Assembly (NCBI GenBank): GCA_963932465.1 | Contig: OZ010792.1 | Span: 281,649,836 to 281,713,835, forward strand | Source of the DNA: Maratus speciosus | Taxonomy: Eukaryota; Arthropoda; Arachnida; Araneae; Salticidae | DNA length: 64,000 nucleotides | Direction of reading: 5' to 3' | In this document: positions 49,108-58,500 of the stretch, one piece after another | Numbering within the stretch: position 1 is the stretch's first letter | How the letters are laid out: each line of letters begins with the position of its first letter | Notes under the pieces: generated by a model | What the model saw: only the letters and a program-made list of their open reading frames with translations | Told to the model about the DNA's origin: nothing | The model's database searches: none | Program-made: the position numbers and the translations under genes

Positions 49108-49360
49108 AGAATGATGTTAAATTACGCAATTTTAATGGGAATAATTTCCTGCATAAATAGCGCAATTTTTAAGAATTTAAGTGAAAACATTTTTCAGTGT
49201 CGGGTAAGGAAATAAGGAATTCGCGAAGTTAATGTTGCTTACTTAATGTCTTCGACATTAAAAAACATGTTTGTAATGTTTTTTTTGTAATTGTAGTAAT
49301 AATCTGTAAGGCAATATATCTCTAACGAAAAAAAATTTAAATGGCAAATGTGAAATATCT
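49108..49360. repeat. Segmental duplication, copy 1 (copy 2 at 49,942-50,190)
   Basis: The two copies share about 250 bp with moderate divergence, including TAATTTCCTGCATAAATAGC, AACATTTTTCAGTGT and TTGTAATTGTAGTAATAATA, at an offset of about 833 bp. Another piece of about 80 bp (GTAGAATAGACATCTCTAAA...GAGAGTGAT) at 49,876 recurs at 50,196. The interval therefore shows two overlapping duplications. Confidence 0.8.
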
Positions 49361-49444
49361 GAAAAAAATTAACATTACGTTATCAGTTTAAAAACATGAC
49401 GGATTAAAATAAAACCAAAATAAAAAATTACAACATACCTAAAT

Positions 49445-49735
49445 ATATTTAGTTGTTTTTGTTAAAACAACTATTGGATTCAATTGGAACCAGTGTTAGT
49501 CGACTTGGTTAAAACAACAAAAAAATAGTTGTGCCAACCAAATTTTGACCGATCCAAATATTTTTGTTGAACTGACCAAATAATTTTGTTAGTTCAATAA
49601 AATTTTATTGAACTAACAAAATTATTTGGCCTGTCTAACCAACATTTGTTTAGTCCAACCAAATATTTGGACAACCTATCGCTATATTAACCAAACATTT
49701 AGTTCTTTTAACTAAATAGTTTTTCCGTGTACAAA
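49445..49735. mobile_element. Palindromic element between the duplicated segments
   Basis: AT-rich sequence with many AACCAAA/TTTGGTT-type inverted repeats. It is centred on a loopless perfect palindrome at 49,576-49,629, so the segment as a whole can fold back. Its ends (GTTGTTTTTGTTAAAACAAC; TTAACTAAATAG) do not form clear terminal repeats. The MITE interpretation is an inference. Confidence 0.4.
49576..49629. repeat. Perfect 54-bp palindrome
   Basis: The 27 bases from CCAAATAATTTTGTTAGTTC onward are followed directly by their exact reverse complement, centred between 49,602 and 49,603, with no spacer. Confidence 0.95.
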
Positions 49736-49941
49736 ATTTCTTTAAAATAATAATATCCTCCTTTAAAAAAAAAAACGAGGGCAATAAATTAGAGTAATTA
49801 AAGAAAAAAAAATAAAAATAGTCGTGCTTACTACCGAGCACAAAAAGGCTTCTGATTTTATTTATTTATTTGCACAGTAGAATAGACATCTCTAAAAGTA
49901 AACTTTTATATTCTAGATTATTCTGATTATTTTTATATTTT

Positions 49942-50190
49942 GAGAGTGATACTAAATTACGCACTTCAAAGAGAAATAATTTCCTGCATAAATAGCACAA
50001 GTTTTAAAAATTTATGGGAAAACATTTTTCAGTGTTGTGTAGGAAAAATTAGTAATTCACGAAGTTAATGTTTCTTACTTAATGTCTTTGATATTGAAAA
50101 ACATGTTTCCAATGTTTTTTGTAATTGTAGTAATAATATATGCGGCAATATATCACTAACAAAAGAAATTTAAAATGGCACATAAAATAT
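49942..50190. repeat. Segmental duplication, copy 2
   Basis: This is the counterpart of 49,108-49,360 in the same orientation. It is followed by the second copy of the ~80-bp GTAGAATAGACATCTC piece and then by a hAT-like relic. Confidence 0.8.
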
Positions 50191-50272
50191 TTGTACTGTA
50201 GAATAGACATCTCTAAAGGTAAACTTTTATATTCTAGATTATCCTGATTATTTTTATAATTTGAGAGTGATG

Positions 50273-51045
50273 TAGAGGTCCGCAGTGATGCAGAGGTCGG
50301 AATTTCCAGACCCGGGCACGATCCGGCCCGAACGAAAGCTCTCTTGGCCAGGGCCGCTGCAAAAACTAAAATTTCAGCTCGGGCCCGGCCCATTTGTATT
50401 TTTGTTTTGTGCTCGCTTGCCATGCTAACATTAGTGAAAACAGGCCCGGCCCGTACAAAATCAATGAAATCAGACCCAATCCAATTTCACCAGAAAAAGC
50501 CGTTTTTTCTTAACCTAGAATTGAGATATTTTTCCAGAATACTGCATACATATTTATGTAAAATTTTAACATTATAGATTTCTATATGTTTTAGATTACA
50601 TTATGTTCGCAAAGCATAGAATGCAGGACATCATCAGTACCGGCCCGTCATGTAGACCCAGTATGTAAAAATAAATAAATAAATAAATAAACCTGATCCT
50701 GGCCTGGACCAAGTCTGCTGAAATAATTAAGCCCTGGTTCAGACATGATGCAACTGTCAATGCCGATCTCTACGCTGGGCATGTTATATTTCTGTACTGA
50801 TCTTGTCAATCTAGCATCGGCTTGTGCAACATATTTATACTTAATCTCGCCTCAGTCACGTCCATTGGAAACTGTTCACATTTTATTGCCTTAGTTCGAT
50901 CCGTTTAAATTTTTATATCAGGGCCGAATTTCATCTGTTCGGTCCGCCCGGCCCAGCTCGTTTATTTTTTTCATCGGCACGGCCCGTTAAAATATTTGCC
51001 TTTAATCCGTCGACCTGGCCCGTTGGAAATTTTTCCTTCATTTTG
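50273..51045. mobile_element. Decayed hAT-type MITE related to 35,017-36,411, inverted
   Basis: It begins GTAGAGGTCCGCAG, close to the TAGAGGTCTGCACG end of the 35-kb element. Its GGCCCGGCC-rich left part matches the right part of that element on the opposite strand (for example CCGAACGAAAGCT and GTGAAAACAGGCCCGGCCCG). The right end (GGCCCGTTAAAATATTTGCC...) is eroded. An AAAT repeat is at about 50,670-50,690. The frames at 50,079-50,423 and 50,344-50,577 are products of the element. Confidence 0.6.
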
Positions 51046-51426
51046 TTACGCTCCTTACATTACACTATTAAATTACTGACATGATTCTTTGCTGAGAATA
51101 AGAAAATTGCAAAATATTAAATATTTACTGTATGCCGGCTAATGTTCACTTATTCATTCTTATTTATAAAAATTAATGGAAAGTTTCTATTTTTTAATTA
51201 ACTGTATCTGTATTGAATTTTCGCTGCTAGGGATTACTTATATTGTTACAGTATTAATGTATCCATGAAAAAATTTGTCTGGTAACTTATTCACAACAAG
51301 TTATTATTGTATTGCAAAAGCACCTATATGGTACACATAGGTAAAAAGCACCTATGTCAAAAAATGCACGTTTAGTGGAAATAATTATAATTTTAATTAT
51401 TTTTAAAAATAAATTAAGAAAAAAAT

Positions 51427-51610
51427 CGACTTCTGCAATTTCTTAATACAACTTTTATGGCGTAACCACATTAATTGGTTACTAGATTCAATAGTCACAA
51501 GAACCGTTTTAAACTCGCGCGTTCACTTTTAGAGAAATAGAAGATAATTTTATATCTATGCTAACTGGAGCAATATAAATCTGAAGAAAACGGATCAGAG
51601 AGTAATAGTA
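51427..51610 (+). repeat. ~500-bp dispersed repeat, partial copy
   Basis: It shares the order GACTTCTGCA, ACTTTTATGGCGTAACCA, ATTGGTTA and CTATGCTAACTGGAGCAATA with copies at 53,963, 54,470 and 63,602, all in the same orientation. Confidence 0.5.
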
Positions 51611-51667
51611 TATACATATTTAGTTAAAATGAAATCACATTTTTAATACTAAATAGAAAAGAAAATA

Positions 51668-52680
51668 CAATAAAACCTCTAAATAACGGACACCTCAGGA
51701 CCACGGAAAATGTCCACTATTCGGAAGTGTCCGCTATTGGAAAAACCTCAGAGATTCAAAAAATTGCCAAGAAATGCTTAACGTTTCATTAATTGACTGT
51801 TATATTTCCTAAATCCTCTATTATATTATTAATCAAAAATTAAAATTATTTTTAAAGCAATAAAACTAAAATAAAATTGTGCATACCTTTACCCAATGTT
51901 TATTACATTCTAACGAAACAAAATCTGTTACAAAAGATTGCTTTTCTTGCGATTACATGTAATTTGTCTTTCAACGTGAAGTTTTAACTCTGGCAGTAGT
52001 TTTAATCCTTCGGAATCATCTTTTTTGACAAAAAAAAATTAAGCACCTCCAGTTCCAGTACCTGTTTTATCATCCCTAATAGAGTAAGCATTTGTCTAAA
52101 ATTCTGAAGAAATATAATCGCATACATCAACTGATTCTTCTTCAGTAGGTAACCCACCATCAATATTAATGAAAATTTCGGCAGTTTCTTCATTCCTGAT
52201 ACATTTCAATACGTTTTCTTTTTCGGACGTAGGCAATGTTGAATTCAGACATTTTTGTCTAAGAGGTATTTCTATGGCACCGGGGGGAAATTGCAATTTT
52301 TGACCATTAAAAGCATAAAATCTCAAACCTTCCGGGGAGTGCTTTCAATGCTCCGGGTGCGAATGTCCCTCTGCGGCCACCCCCTTAGCTCAACATTGGA
52401 CGTGGGAGGGTGGATTTTCCCCAACCCCCTACATTTATATGTGATCACAAAATTTTTGACAAATATTTCCTTGATAAATTTAGAGGCTTTTTACTTTTTT
52501 TTTCTCGTTAAAAAATATTTTTTCGTCCCTTATCGCCAAAATTACTGCCCGCTGTTTGGAATGTCCGTTATTCAGAGGTTAAACATACAAAAATTTAGGT
52601 TTTGGGAGTGGGAATTGAAAAACTGTCCGTTAAATAGAGGTGTCCGCTATTCGGGAGTGTCCGTTATGGAGGTTTTACTT
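51668..52680. mobile_element. Pogo/Tigger-like element (1.0 kb)
   Basis: The left end CAATAAAACCTCTAAATAAC and the right end (minus strand AAGTAAAACCTCCATAACGG) are inverted. Both regions contain several TGTCCGCTATT/TGTCCGTTA motifs, repeats typical of pogo/Tigger ends. TA precedes the left end; the right flank is decayed. A minus-strand remnant of coding sequence lies inside. Confidence 0.7.
52002..52326 (-). pseudogene. Possible Tigger-type transposase C-terminal remnant
   Basis: A minus-strand frame (52,096-52,326) encodes NIDGGLPTEEESVDVCDYIS. This acidic stretch is reminiscent of the C-terminal tail of Tigger/jerky transposases. The reading continues in another frame to about 52,002 after a frameshift. 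No DDE catalytic residues are retained. The position inside a pogo-like element supports the call; the sequence alone is weak. Confidence 0.35.
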
Positions 52681-52785
52681 ACAATAATAAGCATAGGCTA
52701 ATGAACATTCAAAAGTAAGAAACTGTGAATATAATATGGATTCATGAGAGAATCTTCATAAGCATAAATTCCTAGTAGAGATATA

Positions 52786-53420
52786 CAGTACTGGCCAAAT
52801 TATTATAGTAACATGAAAATTTACGCATTAATTACCTTAGAAGTTAGTTTATTGTATTACATTTAATATTTGTTGAATATATATACATTACTTACAATGA
52901 ACATATTTATAGATGTCTACTCATGGCTTTTAGTACTTCGTCTGTACATCTTTTGCAGCTATGACTGCCTTTATATGTCTTGGCATCCCATGGATGTACT
53001 TCTGAATCAGTTATTTCATTTCATCACTATGATGCCATGAACGAATTAATCGCTCAATTAGTTGAACCTTGTTTTTTCCTGCAACGTTGTTGACTCTCGT
53101 CTTCGAGTCAACAAAATTGCAGCAACAAACAAGGTTCAACTAATTGGGCGATTAATTCGAGTATGTCATCACAGTAATGAAATTGAACGACTGGTTCAAA
53201 AGAAGGGATGCCAAGATGTATAAAGGCAATCATATGCTGCTAAAAGTGGACATCTAGCACTACAACGAAGCACTAAAAGCCATGAGTGGCCATCTATAAC
53301 TATGCTCATTGTAAGTCATGCACATACGTTCACCCAATATTAAATGTGATACAATAGATTAACTTCTAGGCTGATTTGTGCCTAGATTTTCTTGTTATAA
53401 TAACATTTTGGCCAGTATTG
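52786..53420. mobile_element. Tc1-like foldback made of two inverted 3-prime ends (635 bp)
   Basis: The ends CAGTACTGGCCAAATTATTA and, on the minus strand, CAATACTGGCCAAAATGTTA are flanked by TA. The arms of about 300 bp are inverted copies meeting near 53,100 (GACTCTCGTCTTCGAGTC). Each arm carries the C-terminal end of a Tc1-type transposase gene. The element is thus an inverted duplication of one transposon end rather than an internal deletion. Confidence 0.8.
52930..53090 (-). pseudogene. Tc1 transposase C-terminal fragment
   Basis: The minus strand encodes the typical Tc1 C-terminus: KVQLIERLIRSW, a stop at the following TGA/TAA-type codon region, then LIQKYIHGMPRHIKAVIAAK ending in TKY and a stop. 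The mirror arm (53,110-53,275, plus strand) has a more decayed copy (MPRCIKAI, stop). The catalytic DDE core is absent. Confidence 0.7.
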
Positions 53421-53764
53421 TATGTACAAACATATATATATATATTTGAGGACTTGAGTTTCAAAACAAGCCTTAACCAAAATTTAAAAGAGTTTTCTCT
53501 ATCAATCTATTCTATTGGTGGACCTGCATTGAAAAAAACACTACAATCTGCAAAAAATAGTGTCATCGTGTATTTCTTACATTGTAAAATCTTGGTTTAC
53601 AATGAAAAGAAATGGACGAAGTCAGAGATAGTTCGCGATTTCCCAAAATTTGATTTTTTGGATAAGGCGAGTTTTGAAACTCATGTCCTCATTTGTAAAA
53701 CTTCAATTTCATTGAAATCATTTATCTTTCTTTTTTTTTTCAGCAGATTACCATAGTGTAATAA

Positions 53765-54130
53765 GTAATTGAGAAATGTTAAAAACAATTCATCGTGCAT
53801 TTAAAAATTTAATTTTTTGAAGATTTACATTACAATTTTTAAAATCAGTTTGTACTATACCATTCTCATATCATTATGATTTAAAATTGATCTTTACTAG
53901 TGAATCGTGATCAATAATAGCTATCTTATTTGCACTGTGCTTCTCAACTCTTAAGATTTATGTGACTTCCGTAGTTTCATATTCTTAACTTTTATGGTGT
54001 GACCAACATGATTGATTATTAGTTTCGCAATTTACGAGGGCTTTTTAAAAAAGTTTTCACTTATATAAAGAAAAAAGTTTTTAGATTTTTAGTCCTATGT
54101 AACTGGAACAATAAAATCGGGGAAAAAAAA
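53765..54130 (+). repeat. ~500-bp repeat, copy A
   Basis: It contains the shared order ATTGAGAAATG.TTAAAAAC, CTTATTTGCACT, AAGATTTATGTGACTTC, TGTGACCAACATGATTGATT and CTATGTAACTGGAACAATA. Copy B follows directly at an offset of about 507 bp. Confidence 0.65.
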
Positions 54131-54235
54131 GTCAGATAGTTTTTTTTCTTTGCTGTTCGTATTAAGTTATTTTAAATGAAACATTTATTTTTCCATTCTC
54201 ACTTAATTTAGGACATTGAATTTATTATTATGTAT

Positions 54236-54640
54236 TAAGAAATTGAGAAATTGTTAAAAACGCTTCTTTTTTTAAGTTATCAAAAAACTTTAAAAGGGTT
54301 AATTTATTTTTTCCAAAAAAAGCTTAAGAATTTGTCTATAGATGTATAAAATATCCATCTCATGTCGTTATGAATTTACAATAAATTGAGTTTTGCCAAT
54401 AAACTGCTATCAGAAACGCATTCTTCCACCTTATTTGCACTCAGACTTTCAACACTTAAGATTTATTTGACTTCTGCACTTTCATACTCCAAGTTTTACG
54501 ATGTAACCAACGTGATTGATTACAAACATTGCAATTTTCGAGAACTTTTTGAATTCTGGTTTTTATTTTTACAAAGAGAAGTAAAAGAAGTTAAAGTATT
54601 AGTTCTGTGCTGACTGGAACAATATATAGGAACAGTATCT
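54236..54640 (+). repeat. ~500-bp repeat, copy B
   Basis: Tandem neighbour of copy A with the same landmarks (AAATTGAGAAATTGTTAAAA, CTTATTTGCACTCAG, GATGTAACCAACGTGATTGA, CTGACTGGAACAATATA). The next copy (C) is at 63,430-63,762, beyond the 8-kb nested insertion. The insertion therefore interrupted a tandem series. The 75-codon frame 54,386-54,613 lies within the repeat. Confidence 0.65.
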
Positions 54641-54897
54641 ATATAGTACTAGATACACTATATGGCCAAAGGTGACCGGTCACTTGCGATTTTAGACGTT
54701 TTGTTAAATATCTAGAAAAATACATGAGGTATTAACCTGAAACTGCAGGTGTGTAAACAGTATGGTATAGGTCATATACAGGGTGTTTATAAAACCCCGG
54801 ACCCATTTTGATGTTTAATAACTCATAAAATAATAAAGATAGATTAAAATTAATAACATAAATGGTTTGATAGACTCAAAAAGTTTCATGACCCTTG

Positions 54898-55035
54898 TCA
54901 ATGAACTTCCACGTGTGCCCCCTTCATCGCACGGAGAATATCAAGTCGATAGTCAATTTCACGCCAGATAGCGGCAAGCATGTCAGCATCCATAGAGGCT
55001 ATTGCGGTTGTAATTCTGGCTTTTAAGTCATCAAT
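54898..55035 (-). pseudogene. Inverted second copy of the transposase C-terminus
   Basis: The minus strand encodes VIDDLKARITTAIASMDADM and ends ILRAMKGAHVEVH, nearly the same as the plus-strand end near 61,285-61,418. It forms the left arm of the foldback. Confidence 0.75.
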
Positions 55036-55105
55036 TACACATGTTGGAGAACTTCGTATTTCCACAATTAGAAGAGCTTCAGCCACATGTCATTTTGCAA
55101 CAAGA

Positions 55106-55110
55106 TGGTG
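55106..55110. other. BEL/Pao target-site duplication TGGTG (left; right copy at 61,100-61,104)
   Basis: TGGTG directly precedes the left LTR and directly follows the right LTR. Joining across one copy restores the transposase reading frame. Confidence 0.9.
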
Positions 55111-55312
55111 TGTTGCGAACTGCGAGCTTAAACATAAATTAAAAGTCGATAGCTTTAACTTTAATATAATGGACTGTTTATTTTGATTATAAATGTGTGC
55201 TCTTTGAGCTGCGACTGCCTTAGCGGCGTACAAACTACTACTGAAGGAATTATGAAACATCTGTGGGAGGGTAAATACTGTGACGTCATAACAACATACA
55301 GTGGCGCCAACA
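55111..55312 (-). repeat. BEL/Pao 3-prime LTR (element sense)
   Basis: 202 bp, TGTTG...CAACA type ends. In element sense it contains a polyadenylation signal AATAAA (minus strand of 55,177-55,182). It appears identical to the other LTR at 60,898-61,099. Confidence 0.95.
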
Positions 55313-55313
55313 T

Positions 55314-55323
55314 ACCGCCCCAC
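55314..55323 (-). promoter_or_regulatory. Polypurine tract
   Basis: In element sense the sequence just before the 3-prime LTR is GTGGGGCGGTA, a short purine-rich tract at the expected place for plus-strand priming. Confidence 0.6.
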
Positions 55324-55514
55324 GTTGAAATAACATTTCAATATTCAATATATAATATCTAAATTTACAATGAATAACATACAATACAATGAAATGCAGA
55401 ATAGAATAATAATGAATATAACAATGAATAATTAAATATGCTTCAAACATTTGTTTACATAAAGTTTACAATTGAATGGTTATACAGTGTCAAATTTAAT
55501 GATAATATGTCAGT

Positions 55515-58500
55515 TTACTGACAAGGCAGCAAGCATAATTTCGATATGCCTCTCTTGAAAATACCATGAGGCGTTTTCACAAGAACCACTCTAACCTTAC
55601 CATCTGGTCCTTTAACTACTTCCTGAACTCTACCCATTGTCCATCTGCAGGGTGGAAGATTATCCTCCTTTAAAAGGACCATTGAATTTGGAATAATATT
55701 ATCCTTCTCAAATTGCCATTTATGTCTGGCTTGTAAGTTGTTAAGATAGTCCAATTTCCACTTTCGCCAAATAAATTGGACCATTTTATTTAATCTTTGC
55801 CATTGGGACAAATGATTATCACGTTCGCCAGTCAGGTCCGGTTCAGACACACTGTTCAGAGGTCTGCCTATGAGAAAATGGCCTGGAGTTAGAATTTCAA
55901 AATCATTGGGGTCAGAAGACATGGGTGTGAGAGGCCGACTGTTTAAAATGCCTTCAATTTGCGTGGTAACTGTTAAAAATTGCTCAAGAGTTAATCGCGA
56001 ATTTCCTACAGTTCTTTTTAGGTGGTACTTAAACGACTTCACCCCAGCTTCCCACAAACCACCGAAATTGGGTGACCTGGGTGGAATGAAATTCCAGGCG
56101 ATTTCCTCACTTGTTAAATAATGAGCCAAAACATCTGGGGGGTTTCTAATCATGTTCGCCAAACGTTTTAACTCTGCACTGGCTCCAACAAAATTTTTGG
56201 CATTGTCAGTACAAATAGAAAAACTTTTACCTCTCCTACTGAAAAATCTTTTTAAGGTTGCTATCATTGCTTCTGAAGTTAAGTCGGTGACCACTTCTAA
56301 ATGAATCGCTTTTGTTACGAAACAAATAAAAATGGCAACATAACATTTATGATAAATACCCTTCCTTTGACCCTTATATTTTATATAAAACGGGCCACAA
56401 AAATCAATCCCTACATTAGTGAATGGCGAACTAGGAGTAATTCTCGCAGAAGGAAGATTTCCCATAATCTGCTCAGTACATTTAGGCTTGTTTTTGAAAC
56501 AAACTATGCAATCATGAACAATTTTTCTAGCAGTATTTCTACCACCCAATGGCCAAAATTCTTGCCTTACAAGATAAAGTAAAGTTTGGGCTCCAACGTG
56601 CAAGTATTTAAAATGAAAATATGTCATTATCAATAAAGTCAATTTGTGATCTTTAGGGAGCAATATTGGAAATTTCTTATCAAAAGATAAATCAGCGTTA
56701 TTTAATCTACCGCCTACCCTTAACAAATTCTGTTTATCAAGAAAGGGGTGTAAACAACTCACCTGTCCCTTTTTGGTAATTTCTCCCTGTTCAAGGGTTT
56801 TTATCTCATAATCGAATGCTTTTACCTGTACCATTTTGACTAAAACAGTCTTTGCGGTTCGAAGTTCCTCTGTTGTGATTGGGCCGCGACGTCGAATGGC
56901 ATTTTTGGCATTAAATAGGAATCTGAAAATAAAACTTAGAATACGTATTAATTTTAAATAATTGTTACTTAAATTAAGAAAATCATCCACAAAGGAATTT
57001 TCAGAAGTAGAAATTAAATTGATATTGTCCATTTTTTTAAGTTCTTGCGCATAAAGTTCGTGCGATAAAATGTCAGTATTGTCACTAGATTCATCAGAAA
57101 GTTTATGAAAGTTCAGGGGGCCATCCCACCAAAGATTCATTTTGGAAAGTTCTTGAGGACCTAATCCACGTGATATAATATCTGCTGGATTTAAATGCGA
57201 TGGGACATGCTTCCAATGATAGTTCTCAGTCAAAGTTTGTATCTTGGATACTCTGTTGGCAATGAAGGTTTTTAGTTTGTTTGGCGATGTATTGATCCAA
57301 GCAATTGCTATTTTTGAATCGGTGTGCAAATAGATATCACTCACTATCATTTTTAGAGATAGACGAATTTTTTCTATAAGTTGAGAGAGAAGAAGGCAAG
57401 CTGACAGTTCAAGGCGGGGAATGGAAATTGTCTTTAAAGGAGCTACACGCGATTTACTAGCGATCAGTTTAGTTGATACAGTACTTGTTTCACTTGTGCA
57501 ATGCATATAAACTACAGCTCCATAAGCTAATTCCGAAGCGTCTGCAAATCCTAGCAACACTAATTCCTGAAAAGAATCGGTTAGAATGTATCTGTCGATT
57601 CTGATCTCTTCTATTTGTTTCAGGGACGACACAAAATTTATCCATTCACTTGCAACTGGATTTGGGATTTCATCTTCCCAACCTAATTTCATGAGCCACA
57701 ATTTCTGAAGAAATATCTTTGCTCGTGTAATAATTGGTCCTAGAAGACCTAAAGGGTCATATAGCCTTGCAATGGTGCTTAGCACATCTCGTTTCGTGTA
57801 TGATGATTTCTCCGTTATTGAAATCTTGAACATAAACTGATCTTCAACGGGTTTCCAGATAACCCCTAGAGTTTTACTTGTTGATTCTTCATTTATGGAA
57901 AAGTTATAATCTTGAACTTCCAATGGCTTACTGTTCATTAATTCCCTTGAATTGGAATTCCATTTATGGAGGGACATACCGCATGTTTCTAACATGTTGC
58001 ATAACTGATGTTGGAGTTCTATAGCTGTATCTAGATCATGTGCGCCTGTCACTATATCATCCATATACACATCTTCCTTTATTACTTCCGCAGCTAAAGG
58101 GAATTGCGATGCTTCATCTATGGCTAACTGTTTCAGAGTCCTTATTGCGAGAAATGGTGCGCTAGATGTACCATATGTGACAGTATTCAATCTGTAAATA
58201 ACAGTTTCTTCATTCTCGTCGGTCTTCCACAAAATTCTCAGAAGGTCGCGTTGAGATGGATCTATTAAAATTTGTCTAAACATTTTTTGAACGTCCGTCG
58301 TAAAGGCATACCTATAAACACGAAATCTTGTCATAATTTCAAATATGTCTTCTTTTACTTCTCCTTTCAGCAGACAACCATTGAGACTGAAGCCAGATGT
58401 AGTGGCAGCTGATGCATTGAACACCACACGTAATTTAGTTGTGGTTTTGTCTGGCCTGAGAACACCATGATGCGGCAAGTAGTAACATGAGTGATTTTCT

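Noticed and set aside
52255..52701. Plus-strand ORF of 148 codons
   Set aside because: It spans the end of a pogo-like element with no recognisable domain, and lies opposite a better transposase remnant.
53376..53756. ORF of 126 codons
   Set aside because: It starts inside the Tc1 foldback and runs into unique AT-rich sequence, with no domain or codon pattern supporting a gene.
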